DNA of 64,000 nucleotides from Alicyclobacillus herbarius DSM 13609 (GTDB lineage: Bacteria; Bacillota; Bacilli; Alicyclobacillales; Alicyclobacillaceae), in contig NZ_AUMH01000001.1 of NCBI RefSeq assembly GCF_000430585.1, forward strand, positions 229,108 to 293,107, in the 5' to 3' direction. Position numbers and translations under genes: made by a program. This document shows positions 15,488-23,637 of the stretch, piece after piece. Numbering within the stretch: position 1 is the first letter of the stretch; the number at the start of each line of letters is the position of its first letter. A model generated the notes under the pieces. That model did no database searches, was not told where the DNA came from, and saw nothing but the letters and a program-made list of their open reading frames with translations.

Positions 15488-15652
15488 ATGCGAGAGAATC
15501 CGCTGCCTGTAGACCAGCTTCTCTATCAGATTCGCAAGTGTGTCCAAGTGGTTCGCCGAGAGCATCCAGAGCTAGCCGACAGTCGCCTGAACGACGTACG
15601 GCTCCGGGTCAGCGATGGGAGCCTCGAGGCGGTCTTGCGGTTTCAGGGCTGA
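15488..15652 (+). CDS. Hypothetical 54-residue protein
   Basis: A short frame from ATG 15488 is preceded by GGGAGGT (15471-15477); GTG 15485 would also serve as start. The product is charged with an amphipathic helix (DQLLYQIRKCVQVVRREHPEL) and ends in a short predicted strand. It occupies the yqeH-aroE interval; in Bacillus the small gene of this block is yhbY, after aroE. The sequence does not resemble YhbY (no GKGG RNA-binding loop). No function is assigned. Confidence 0.45.
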   Translation: MRENPLPVDQLLYQIRKCVQVVRREHPELADSRLNDVRLRVSDGSLEAVLRFQG

Positions 15653-15704
15653 TAGAGTAGGACACCGCGATGGCAGGCACGACCGGCCGCGCGAGTCGTG
15701 GAGC

Positions 15705-15755
15705 ATGTGTCCGGGAAGGGGAATTCTGACCCCTTTCCGGACTACCTCTGGCGGG
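15705..15755 (+). repeat. Dispersed hairpin element, copy 5 (upstream of aroE)
   Basis: This is the clearest copy. A 13-bp stem GTCCGGGAAGGGG (15709-15721) pairs with CCCCTTTCCGGAC (15730-15742), with one G-T pair and an 8-base loop AATTCTGA. The tail TACCTCT follows, as in the fragments near 24833 and 46595. The element ends about 25 bp before ATG 15775 of aroE; GAGGGGGG lies between and is the ribosome binding site. Confidence 0.85.
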
Positions 15756-15774
15756 TTGATGAGGGGGGAACGAG

Positions 15775-16641
15775 ATGCAGAAGCTGTATGGCGTGCTTGG
15801 CTGGCCTGTGGCCCATTCGGCGTCGCCGGCGATGATGAACGCGGCGTTTGCGGCCTCCGGCGTGGACGGCGTCTATCTCGCGTTTGCGGTGCCTAAAACT
15901 CACCTGCAGTCCGCCTTGGATGGGCTGTGGGCGCTTGGCGCAGGTGGAGTCAATATTACGATTCCGCACAAATTGGGCGCCTACCAGTGGGCGGCAGAGC
16001 ACACTGACGAGGCGAAACTGGCTGGGGCTGTCAATACCTTACGCTTTCCAGCCGAGGTTCCCGACTCAAGCGAGGCGATGGCCGCAGCAGGGACCATAGG
16101 GCATAACACCGACGTTTCGGGTTGGTGGACAAGCCTGCAAGCGGCCTTGCGAAAGCCGCCGCGGCGGGTTGTCATTCTCGGCGCCGGAGGGGCGGCCCGG
16201 GCTGCTTTGGCGGGCCTGGCTTTATATGCCAAGACGGCAGAGGTTCTGGTAGCTGCCCGCGACGAGCGGAAGGCTGCCGCGACCGTAGAATCGTTTCAAG
16301 AATACATATCCGTAAAGCCGATTGCGTGGGCAAAGCGGGAGGACGCCATTGCCGAGGCGGACGTCATTGTTAATGCGACCCCGATTGGCATGTGGCCAAA
16401 CGATGAGGCGTCGCCGATTGACGATGAAGGGTGTTTGCAGCGCGGACAGGTCGTGCAGGATATGGTGTATCGTCCGCTGGCAACACGGCTCTTGCAACAG
16501 GCAGCCCGGCGTCAGGCGGTGCGGGTGGATGGCCTCGAGATGTTGGTGCATCAGGGTGCCGCCGCGTTTGAGTTTTGGACGGGCAAGACCGCTCCCGTGT
16601 CAGTAATGCGCAGCGCGGCGCGTGAGTTCCTGGGACTGTAA
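15775..16641 (+). CDS. aroE: Shikimate dehydrogenase (NADP+)
   Basis: AroE reduces 3-dehydroshikimate to shikimate in the chorismate pathway. The 288-residue protein has the N-terminal substrate-binding motif GWPVAHSASPAMMN (residues 9-22), the catalytic lysine in NITIPHKLGAY (about 60-70), the NADP Rossmann turn GAGGAARAAL (about 129-138), NATPIGMW (about 201-208) and the C-terminal GLEMLVHQGAAAFEFWTG (about 245-262). The nearby order yqeG-yqeH-aroE-nadD-yqeK is the Bacillus one, except that yhbY is absent between aroE and nadD. Confidence 0.96.
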   Translation: MQKLYGVLGWPVAHSASPAMMNAAFAASGVDGVYLAFAVPKTHLQSALDGLWALGAGGVNITIPHKLGAYQWAAEHTDEAKLAGAVNTLRFPAEVPDSSEAMAAAGTIGHNTDVSGWWTSLQAALRKPPRRVVILGAGGAARAALAGLALYAKTAEVLVAARDERKAAATVESFQEYISVKPIAWAKREDAIAEADVIVNATPIGMWPNDEASPIDDEGCLQRGQVVQDMVYRPLATRLLQQAARRQAVRVDGLEMLVHQGAAAFEFWTGKTAPVSVMRSAAREFLGL

Positions 16642-16661
16642 GCCGGAAAGAGGGGATCAAC

Positions 16662-17309
16662 ACGGACATCATTCTTTTCGGTGGGACGTTCGATCCGCCG
16701 CACATCGGGCACCTGGTGATGGCTGAGCTGGCGCTGGAGCAGACGGGCGCGGACGAAGTCTGGTTTGTGCCTGCGGCCGCCCCGCCCCACAAGCCCCAGC
16801 CGGAACGTGATTTCACTTGGCGAGTGGAGATGTTACGGGCGCTCATCGTGGGCAGGTCCCATTTTCAAATCTCGACGATTGAACAAGAATTGCCGCTGCC
16901 GTCCTACACGGTGGATACCGTGGCGGCCATTAAGCGGCGCTACCCAGGTGAACACTTTTGCTTCCTGATTGGCGCCGACAGCCTCGCTTCGTTGCCGACA
17001 TGGCAGGGTGCCCCGCAGCTCGTGCGGCAGATCCCGTTTCTCGTGGCTCCGCGCAGCGGCTACGACATTTCGGAGGTCTATCGGCGCGTCGCGCAAAGCC
17101 TGCCCGGGCTTTTGCTGAAGACCCTGGACATGCCGATTATCGACGTCTCCTCAACCTGGCTGAGACAGCGCCTGTTGGCCGGAAAGTCAGCCTGCGGGCT
17201 GATGCCAGACCGGGTGCTGGAGATTTGGAACCAGGCACCCGATAGTGTCCACAAACCGGATCGGAAAAAAGCTGGGTCAGTGTCGGGAGGGGAGAAAAGG
17301 CATGAGTGA
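16662..17309 (+). CDS. nadD: Nicotinate-nucleotide adenylyltransferase, apparent ACG start
   Basis: NadD adenylates nicotinate mononucleotide to deamido-NAD. The essential motif GGTFDPPHIGH is encoded at 16680-16712 and must be translated, yet the frame from the upstream stop (TGA 16623) to it contains no ATG, GTG or TTG. ACG 16662 lies six bases after AGAGGGG and would give MDIILFGGTFDPPHIGH, an ideal NadD N-terminus, so I take it as the start (215 residues). GTG 16716 would delete the active site. The C-terminal SSTWLRQRL motif is present. The gene overlaps yqeK by 8 bp. The start codon, not the identity, is the uncertain point. Confidence 0.85.
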   Translation, partial: TDIILFGGTFDPPHIGHLVMAELALEQTGADEVWFVPAAAPPHKPQPERDFTWRVEMLRALIVGRSHFQISTIEQELPLPSYTVDTVAAIKRRYPGEHFCFLIGADSLASLPTWQGAPQLVRQIPFLVAPRSGYDISEVYRRVAQSLPGLLLKTLDMPIIDVSSTWLRQRLLAGKSACGLMPDRVLEIWNQAPDSVHKPDRKKAGSVSGGEKRHE

Positions 17310-17907
17310 GGAGCAGATTGTCGACGCGGTGCGAGCGGGGCTGAGCCCGGAACGGTTCAAACACGTCCAAGGGGTGGTGGAAACCGCGACTCATCTGGCC
17401 GTAAGACACGGCGTGGACGTGGGTAAGGCCCGGCTGGCAGCTTGGCTCCATGATTACGCCCGTGAGTGGCCCGTCGAGCGGCTGTGGTCATACGCGCAAA
17501 CGCTAGGCTTGCCAGCGGACATGATGGCGATCCCAGAGCTTCTGCATGGGCCGGTGGCTGCGCAGGAAGCGTACGTCCGCTTTCAAATACAGGATGAGGA
17601 GATCCGAAACGCCTTATTCTATCACACGACGGGGAGAGTGGGCATGTCGCAACTGGAGTGCATCCTTTGCCTCGCGGATGCGATAGAGCCTTCCCGCTCG
17701 TATCCACGTGTGGAACACCTGCGGGAGCTAGCGGAACGGAATCTGACGCAGGCGCTTGCGGAATCGTTCGACTCGACCATTCAGTACTTGCTACTTCGCC
17801 ATGCGCCCATTTATCCTGGCACGGTCGCGGCACGCAACGAACTTTGGCACCGCGTGCAAGCGGCCGAGGCGGGGAACCTGGATTCACAGGGCAGCACCAA
17901 TTTGTGA
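17302..17907 (+). CDS. yqeK: YqeK HD-domain hydrolase (Ap4A hydrolase family)
   Basis: The 201-residue HD-superfamily phosphohydrolase belongs to the YqeK group, members of which hydrolyse diadenosine tetraphosphate symmetrically to ADP. Metal ligands are seen in HVQGVVETATHLA (H near residue 24), the HD pair in AAWLHDYAREW (about 51-61), LLHGPVAA (about 81-88) and FYHTTGRVGMSQLECILCLAD (H about 110, D about 129). ATG 17302 follows GGGAGGGGAG and overlaps the end of nadD; a farther start inside nadD is possible but not needed. Confidence 0.92.
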   Translation: MSEEQIVDAVRAGLSPERFKHVQGVVETATHLAVRHGVDVGKARLAAWLHDYAREWPVERLWSYAQTLGLPADMMAIPELLHGPVAAQEAYVRFQIQDEEIRNALFYHTTGRVGMSQLECILCLADAIEPSRSYPRVEHLRELAERNLTQALAESFDSTIQYLLLRHAPIYPGTVAARNELWHRVQAAEAGNLDSQGSTNL

Positions 17908-17920
17908 GGGAGGAACATGC

Positions 17921-18268
17921 ATGCCAGCATCCATCTTGGAACTGGCGCGAGCTGCAGCCGATGCAGCCGCGGATAAAAAGGCGCAGGACATTGTGGCGCT
18001 GGACATCCATGAGTTGACGCCAATTGCGGATTGCTTTGTGATTTGTTCAGCCCGGTCAGGAACTCAGGTTGAGGCGGTCACGCGGGCGGTTCGCGACAAG
18101 CTGGCGGAGATGGGTGTGGATTGCAAAGGAACCGAGGGGTTGGAGGAGGCCCGTTGGGTGCTCATCGACTTCGGGGACTTGGTCGTGCATGTCTTTCGTC
18201 CGGAGGAGCGGGAGTTCTATCACTTGGAGCGGCTCTGGGGTGACGCCAAGGAGATTCCGCTGACATGA
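17921..18268 (+). CDS. rsfS: Ribosome silencing factor RsfS
   Basis: RsfS binds L14 on the 50S subunit and prevents joining with 30S in starvation. ATG 17921 after GGGAGGAAC gives 115 residues with the family hallmarks: DIVALDIHELTPIADCFVICSA (about residues 23-44), GTEGLEEARWVLIDFGDLVVHVF (about 70-92) and FYHLERLWGDA near the C-terminus. The frame is open upstream into yqeK, but that extension has no family similarity. It overlaps yqeM by 4 bp (ATGA). Confidence 0.95.
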   Translation: MPASILELARAAADAAADKKAQDIVALDIHELTPIADCFVICSARSGTQVEAVTRAVRDKLAEMGVDCKGTEGLEEARWVLIDFGDLVVHVFRPEEREFYHLERLWGDAKEIPLT

Positions 18269-19002
18269 GCGCACCGTACACCCTGCTGGCGTCCGTCTAC
18301 GACCGATTCATGGCGGACGCCCCGGATGACGCCTGGCTACAGTGGATAGCCGCCCACATCCCAGACTTAAGCCGCAGGTCGGCAGCCGATTTGGGGTGTG
18401 GCACGGGACGTTTCACCGTGCGCTTGGCCCCCTTGGTCCGGCGCCTAATTGGTGTCGACGCCTCCAATGACATGTTGGCACTGGCGCACAATCGCGCCCG
18501 ACAAACGCGGGTTCAGGTGGAGTGGTTGTGCCAAGACCTTGTTCAGTTAAAACTTCCGTCTCCAGTCGACCTGATGGTGGCCACCTGCGACAGTCTGAAC
18601 TACCTGGTTGACAAGGAGGATCTACGCCAGGCCTTTCAAGCGATGAGAAACAACCTGACGGAGGACGGGTGGCTGTGTTTTGACCTGATTGGCCCCAGCC
18701 GCTTAGCCGCGCTTCGAGAAGGTTTATCTTATGAACTGGCCGACGATGCGGCCGTATTGTTCGAAAGCGTGGTTCAGGAAGACGGCAGGATTGACTACGA
18801 AGTCCATGCTTTTATCCAGAAGGAGAATGGGGACTACCAACGGATTATCGAAGCGCACCAGCAACGCTATTATGCGTACGAGGAAATCCGAGACCTGCTG
18901 AGGAAAAGCGGTTTTTCACGCGTGGAAGTAACCGGTGATTTTGGCGCCTCTCCCTTGCCGCTGGCGGAACGGTGGCTGGTCGTGGCGAGATCGGACGCTT
19001 AA
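18265..19002 (+). CDS. yqeM: YqeM, class I SAM-dependent methyltransferase
   Basis: The 245-residue Rossmann-fold methyltransferase shows the SAM-binding motif I ADLGCGTGRFTVRLA (about residues 39-53), motif II GVDASNDMLALA (about 64-75) and ATCDSLNYLVD (about 106-116). Substrate unknown; in Bacillus yqeM sits in the same place, before the comE genes. The start overlaps the rsfS stop. No terminator is visible in the 70 bp before the convergent mntR. Confidence 0.9.
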   Translation: MSAPYTLLASVYDRFMADAPDDAWLQWIAAHIPDLSRRSAADLGCGTGRFTVRLAPLVRRLIGVDASNDMLALAHNRARQTRVQVEWLCQDLVQLKLPSPVDLMVATCDSLNYLVDKEDLRQAFQAMRNNLTEDGWLCFDLIGPSRLAALREGLSYELADDAAVLFESVVQEDGRIDYEVHAFIQKENGDYQRIIEAHQQRYYAYEEIRDLLRKSGFSRVEVTGDFGASPLPLAERWLVVARSDA

Positions 19003-19072
19003 GCGTGTGGGTAAACATCAGTGAAAACGTCCGGGGGCTTTGGTGTTGCCGTCACCCATCGGTCGAGCTTCC

Positions 19073-19516
19073 CTATTCGTCGGTCTTTCCTGCCTGTTTG
19101 CGCTGCTCCTGGAAGGCCTGAAAGCCAGCCAAGCACTCAGGGTGTTCGTCGAAGAACAAAACCAGGGACTGGAGCGAGTCAAGCGTGCTGGGACTGACGT
19201 GGTGCTCAATGCCCTCCACATCTTTTTGAATGATGTCTTCCTCAATGCCGAGCATGCGGAGAAACTCCGCCAGTCGATGATGGCGCTGTTTCATCAGTTT
19301 ACCGAGCTGTTGCCCGCGCGAGGTCAAAACGATGCCCCGGTATTTCTCATAGGTGACGTAATCGTTCTCATCCAACTTTTGCAACATCTTTGTCACAGAA
19401 GAAGGCTGCACATCGAGCGAGGATGCGATGTCGGAGACGCGCGCATACCCCTTTTCATTCATTAGTTCATAAATCTTCTCTAAATAATCCTCCATACTTG
19501 GAGTCAACAAGTTCAT
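19073..19516 (-). CDS. mntR: Manganese transport regulator MntR
   Basis: MntR is a DtxR-family repressor of Mn(II) uptake genes. The product (147 residues from ATG 19516; GTG 19525 is an alternative) begins with LLTPSMEDYLEKIY and has a winged helix (YARVSDIASSLDVQPSSVTKMLQKL), then EKYRGIVLTSRG. Metal ligands are visible: the Asp of SMEDY, Glu and His in GIEEDIIQKDVEGIEHHVS (the EGIEHH motif near residues 101-106). There is no C-terminal SH3 domain, as in Bacillus MntR. It lies on the opposite strand inside the com cluster, which is not the Bacillus arrangement. No Mn transporter gene is adjacent. Confidence 0.94.
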   Translation of the reverse strand: MNLLTPSMEDYLEKIYELMNEKGYARVSDIASSLDVQPSSVTKMLQKLDENDYVTYEKYRGIVLTSRGQQLGKLMKQRHHRLAEFLRMLGIEEDIIQKDVEGIEHHVSPSTLDSLQSLVLFFDEHPECLAGFQAFQEQRKQAGKTDE

Positions 19517-19725
19517 AACCCCCACTGGGCCCCATCCATCTGGCGGGCGTGTGCCTCTCTATCTTACACATACGAGTGCTTATCGGCAATGTATGCAGGT
19601 GAGTACGCAAAGTGTTGTCTTTCTTCAACGATAGCAAACAGGAGCCCAGGGTACTGCAAACGAATTTGAAGCGTGTGTCCTGTCAAACGCTTGAGCGAAA
19701 ACCAAGGGGATGGAGGAGGCAAAAG

Positions 19726-20757
19726 ATGCAAGCCGCAGGCCAGGCAAAACCGTGTCATCGATGGGAAGAAGGCCATTCGTCAAGGTCCGACGAGGTGGTG
19801 TTTCTGACCGAAGCCGAGTGGCCCGAAGACCCAGAACAAGCGCTCGACGTTTCATTCACCTTCGCGGAGGAAGCGAGGGAGCTCGATGACCAGGTAGTAT
19901 CCCTGACGAGCGAGGATAGGGACGGAGAGGAGGGACAGAAGCGGTCGCTCCGGTTTGGGCAACGGTCGCATCGAAGTTGGATCAGAAGTAGGGTCACTCG
20001 TCTACTTCAGGTCTTTTCGGCAGCGCTTGTGTTGATTGCTGGGGGGTATATATTAGGCGGTCTTCATGCCCGGACCGTGCCAAACGCTTCCGTGTCCGTG
20101 ACCGCGTCAGCGCCCTCCGGGCAATCAACAGGAAAATCTGGCGTCTCTGCCAGCCGCTCATCGGAAGGGAATCAAATTATAATTGATATACATGGAGACG
20201 TAAAAAAACCGGGGCTTTACAAACTGGCCGCTGGCGCACGCATCGCGGACGCCGTCCGGGCGGCGGGAGGCTATCGCCACGCAGAGGATGCCGGGGTCGT
20301 CAACGCGGCGGAACTGCTCGACGACGGGCAAGAGGTTGTGATTCCGAACGCAGCGGGACGGACGCAACAGACGCAGGACGGTGGGGCGAGCGCGGCCACG
20401 GTGAACCGGTCGACGCCGGGCGGCGGTTCGAACACTGCGGCGGCGTCGGGGGGATTGCAGGCGCTGGCGGGTACCAACGGTGCAGCGTCCACCGGAACGG
20501 CAGGCGGCGGTAATACAGACAAAGAGACTGGCGTATCCGGCAAGATCGATTTGAATACGGCCGACGCAGCAACCCTTGAGACACTGCCCGGGATTGGACC
20601 TGCGCGCGCGACAGCCATCATCCAGTATCGCGAACAACATGGACCGTTTGCCTCCGTACAAGATTTAGACAAGGTGACGGGGATTGGGGCAGCCACTTTG
20701 GCGCGGCTCTCTCCGTATCTCTATGTGTCGGACGCGGGGACAACGTCTGCACCGTAG
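19726..20757 (+). CDS. comEA: Competence protein ComEA, DNA-binding, with long N-terminal region
   Basis: ComEA is the membrane-anchored double-stranded DNA receptor for transformation. ATG 19726 follows a strong GGAGGAGG, giving 343 residues (family members are often about 200). The order is: an acidic, probably cytoplasmic region (residues 1-90), one membrane helix (about 93-113), a SLBB domain (IIIDIHGDVKKPGLYKLAAG, about 151-215), a Gly/Ser/Thr/Ala-rich linker (about 220-275) and a C-terminal helix-hairpin-helix pair (KIDLNTADAATLETLPGIG, then DKVTGIGAATLARL). The frame is open for 38 more residues upstream, but no ribosome binding site supports them. The long N-terminus is the odd part. 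Confidence 0.92.
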   Translation: MQAAGQAKPCHRWEEGHSSRSDEVVFLTEAEWPEDPEQALDVSFTFAEEARELDDQVVSLTSEDRDGEEGQKRSLRFGQRSHRSWIRSRVTRLLQVFSAALVLIAGGYILGGLHARTVPNASVSVTASAPSGQSTGKSGVSASRSSEGNQIIIDIHGDVKKPGLYKLAAGARIADAVRAAGGYRHAEDAGVVNAAELLDDGQEVVIPNAAGRTQQTQDGGASAATVNRSTPGGGSNTAAASGGLQALAGTNGAASTGTAGGGNTDKETGVSGKIDLNTADAATLETLPGIGPARATAIIQYREQHGPFASVQDLDKVTGIGAATLARLSPYLYVSDAGTTSAP

Positions 20758-20826
20758 CTCACCCTGAGTTCCGGAGCCACTCCCGTTCAGGGAACAAGTC
20801 GATCGAGAAACATGAGGAGGGTTTTG

Positions 20827-21942
20827 GTGGATATCAACTGGGTCACTGCAGGACTTGCCATCATCTTTGTGTTGTCAGCATTTGCAGGACTCAACCGTGG
20901 CTTTGCGTATGAGAGTGCTCACGTGATTTCGTTGCTCGTGTCTCTCATTTCAGGCGGCGCGGCGTTGACGCTCGCTTGGTGGGGGAGCAATCGTCTTAAC
21001 CTGTTGGCCTTACACACCCATCCCACGTCCCAGCCGGATTGGCTGGCGTCGTTGGTCACGTTTTGGCAACAGGCGCCAGGCGTCGCGCAACTGTTGGCCT
21101 TTGTCTTGATTTTTCTAATGGCCTCCAGCATGATTCGGAGCTGGTTTGACATCTTGCCACGGGCAGTCGTCCGCATGGTCCCGGGGCGCTTGAAATCGAG
21201 CCGGCTGCTCGGCGGTCTGCTTGGTTGTCTCGTCGGGGCCGGCCGCTGTCTGGCTGCCGGCGGCCTCATCTTTCTCGGTTTGCAGTACTTCAATGCACCG
21301 AAGGTGAACACCGAGGCAGAAGATTCGAGTGCCTATCAATGGCTGCGTACGACCGTCTACCAACCCTGGCTGAAACCATTCATGGCGCGGGAGATTCCCG
21401 TGCTCAGTCAAGGCGCATTCCAGCCCTTGGTGCAGAATATCAGCCTGGTCGCCGTCCCGAGTTCGACGAATCAGAGTCAAGGGGTGCTGGCCGTGCCGAA
21501 ACCCATCGCCCAGTTGGCAAAGCAGATAACCAGCAAGGACCAGACGGATCGGGAGAAGGCGTACGCACTTTACGAATGGGAAATTCATCATATCCACTAT
21601 GATTGGAAAAAGTATGACGACTATGTCTATCATCATCACTGGGATAATCAGACCCCGCTCACGACCTTGCGTACCCACAAGGGGGTCTGTGCCGATTATG
21701 CCCTGCTTTACGCCGATATGGCGCACGCGGTCGGCTTGACGGTCAAGATTGACGAAGGCATTGGCGGTACCGCCCAACAGCACGGGCCGCACGCCTGGAA
21801 CGAGGTTTGGGATGCCCAGAATCATCGGTGGATTCCGCTCGATACCACGTGGGGATCTGAGCAGGACATGTGGTTTGATCCGCCGAACTTCTCCGCCACA
21901 CACGTGCTCGAACATGCCATTGCGATTCGGGGGGTGCGGTGA
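20827..21942 (+). CDS. Membrane protein with CvpA-like domain fused to a transglutaminase-like domain
   Basis: The N-terminal 160 residues form four or more membrane helices with the CvpA look (LSAFAGLNRGFAYESAHVISLL, then RLLGGLLGCLVGAGRCL). The C-terminal half is a transglutaminase-like fold whose catalytic triad is readable: Cys in HKGVCADYALLYADMAHAVG (about residue 288), His in GPHAWNEVW (about 322) and Asp in IPLDTTWG (about 339). Such domains often act as cysteine proteases or in peptidoglycan-linked processing. AGGAGGG precedes the proposed GTG 20827; TTG 20824 is an alternative. It lies between comEA and comEC, where Bacillus has comEB, and overlaps comEC by 4 bp. A link to competence is inference from position only. 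Confidence 0.75.
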   Translation: MDINWVTAGLAIIFVLSAFAGLNRGFAYESAHVISLLVSLISGGAALTLAWWGSNRLNLLALHTHPTSQPDWLASLVTFWQQAPGVAQLLAFVLIFLMASSMIRSWFDILPRAVVRMVPGRLKSSRLLGGLLGCLVGAGRCLAAGGLIFLGLQYFNAPKVNTEAEDSSAYQWLRTTVYQPWLKPFMAREIPVLSQGAFQPLVQNISLVAVPSSTNQSQGVLAVPKPIAQLAKQITSKDQTDREKAYALYEWEIHHIHYDWKKYDDYVYHHHWDNQTPLTTLRTHKGVCADYALLYADMAHAVGLTVKIDEGIGGTAQQHGPHAWNEVWDAQNHRWIPLDTTWGSEQDMWFDPPNFSATHVLEHAIAIRGVR

Positions 21943-23471
21943 GCCGTCCCGGTCGCTGGCGAATCGAAATCTGCCTATGCATTTTTACTGTCCTTTGCGG
22001 ATTTTTCGTTCAGGGAACTGGGGTACCGATAAGGACCTGGGGCGTCTCTGCCCTGGTCCTCATGACGTGTGTGCTTGTCATCGTGTTGACGCTGTCCCCT
22101 CGGCCGCGCTGGGTTCGGCACCTTGCCGTGAGCGTGCTGGTGCTGGTATGCGCCGTGGTGTTCGGCGCCTGGCGGGAAGCGACGTGCCCAGCGTGGGTCT
22201 CAGAATGGCAGGGGCAAGCGGCAGAGATGAAGGGCACCCTATTGGAGGCGTCCAACGGGGGTAGCTGGATGATTGAGGTCACTCAGTTCCGGATGTTGGC
22301 ACCGAACGCTGCCTGGCACCGTTGTCAGGTGTCCGTATGGTGGCCCGGCGCCACTTCCCGTCCAATCGCCACAGCCGGGGACACGCTGCTTTTGCGTGGC
22401 GTCCTCATCGCGCCATCCACCTCACTATTGCCCTGGCAGCCCCCTGAATACGGGTTTCGCGGCCGCCTCCTGTCGGTCACGCCACACGCGCCGACCCTGG
22501 AAGATACCTTGCATCAGAACATCGATGCGCACCTCAACGCGCTGGCCGGTTCGGACCTGGCTACGGATGTGGCCTTGTTCGACAGCCTTGTCTTCGGCAG
22601 CGGTCAGGTCACCCCTGACCTCCACGACGAGTTTCTGCGCGCCGGATTGCTCCACGTGTTGGCTGCCAGCGGCGCCAATGTGGTCTTGCTGTTAGGGGTT
22701 GTGAACGCCTGTCTGCGTCCCTTTCAGCGTCTGTACGCCGCAGGCCGGCTCCCGTTTCTGTTGCTGAAATTCCTTTTTCTCTGGGAGTTTACGCGTCTGT
22801 GCGGAGCCCAGCCTTCGATTGTTCGGGCCGCTCTCATGGCCGCCTATCATGAACTTGGGGGGTATCTCGGACGGACGCCCAGGGTGGTGGACGGCATGTT
22901 GGTCGCCGCGCTCGTCATGGCGCTCTGTCAGCCAACCACCCTGCTTGGCATCAGCGCGTGGCTCTCCTTCTTTGCGACCGGTGCCATCCAGTATGCACTC
23001 TGGCGTCGGCCCTATCGCCGGCCGAGAGAGATTGGGCGGCGCGGGCTGCGCGTGGTCTGGGGGATGCTTGACACCATCTGGGTGTCCGTGGTCATCGACG
23101 CCCTCCTGGCTCCTTTTATCGACCTGGTGTTCCACCAGATCACTCCGTATTCCATCGTGGCAAACCTTTTAACCGAACCCCTGCTGACAGTGCTCTTGCC
23201 TTTGGCTGCTGCGACCGACGCTATTTGCCTGGTGCCTCAGGTGGGCCCCATCCCCCTCCTGACCCGATGCATGTTCTCTTTGGCCGTATCGATTCTGCAC
23301 GTATTCCTGCGCCTTACGGCGTGGATTTCCGCACGACCAGGTTCCTTATGGCAGTCGTCCTCGGTCGATCCGTCCCTCATTGCGGCTTGGTATGTGCTCT
23401 GGGTGTTCACCCCGGCGGCCTGGTTTTGGCTGCGTCAGGCGTGGAGACGAACGGATCGGCTACGGTCGTGA
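21939..23471 (+). CDS. comEC: ComEC/Rec2 family DNA uptake channel, lacking the metallo-beta-lactamase domain
   Basis: ComEC forms the channel that carries single-stranded DNA across the membrane. The 510-residue protein has the N-terminal DUF4131-type region (two or three helices, then an OB-like segment with QGQAAEMKGTLLEA) and the Competence domain with about seven helices. The family motif HVLAASGANVVLLLGVVNA is near residues 234-252 and the GAQPSIVRAALMA segment near 289-301. Typical Bacillus ComEC (about 770 residues) ends in a metallo-beta-lactamase-like nuclease domain. Here the protein stops after the last helices (WYVLWVFTPAAWFWLRQAW), and no such domain follows in any frame before ndh. 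GTG 21939 overlaps the preceding stop. Confidence 0.9.
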   Translation: MSRPGRWRIEICLCIFTVLCGFFVQGTGVPIRTWGVSALVLMTCVLVIVLTLSPRPRWVRHLAVSVLVLVCAVVFGAWREATCPAWVSEWQGQAAEMKGTLLEASNGGSWMIEVTQFRMLAPNAAWHRCQVSVWWPGATSRPIATAGDTLLLRGVLIAPSTSLLPWQPPEYGFRGRLLSVTPHAPTLEDTLHQNIDAHLNALAGSDLATDVALFDSLVFGSGQVTPDLHDEFLRAGLLHVLAASGANVVLLLGVVNACLRPFQRLYAAGRLPFLLLKFLFLWEFTRLCGAQPSIVRAALMAAYHELGGYLGRTPRVVDGMLVAALVMALCQPTTLLGISAWLSFFATGAIQYALWRRPYRRPREIGRRGLRVVWGMLDTIWVSVVIDALLAPFIDLVFHQITPYSIVANLLTEPLLTVLLPLAAATDAICLVPQVGPIPLLTRCMFSLAVSILHVFLRLTAWISARPGSLWQSSSVDPSLIAAWYVLWVFTPAAWFWLRQAWRRTDRLRS

Positions 23472-23485
23472 ATGTGCAGAAGTGG

Positions 23486-23515
23486 TTCATGTCTGTCCCA
23501 AAACTGTGCTATACT
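23486..23515 (+). promoter_or_regulatory. Putative sigma-A promoter for ndh
   Basis: A good -10 TATACT (23510-23515) has a weak -35 TTCATG (23486-23491) at 18 bp. The resulting leader of about 115 bases contains an 8-bp perfect hairpin (CATGCGCC 23569-23576 with GGCGCATG 23587-23594) and no terminator. Confidence 0.4.
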
Positions 23516-23637
23516 CCTACTTTGGAACGGTCGTACATAGCGCGCCACGAAGTGGCACACTGGTATGGCATGCGCCGTCCTCGGCTGGCGCATGGTAACA
23601 AACGAACTGGTCAGAGACTACGGAGAGGGAGAGGACA

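Noticed and set aside
19660..19700. GCGTGTCCTGTC upstream of comEA as a hairpin-family member
   Set aside because: It shares only the first eight bases of the left arm and pairs instead as AAGCGT/ACGCTT; no TTCTGA loop or tail.
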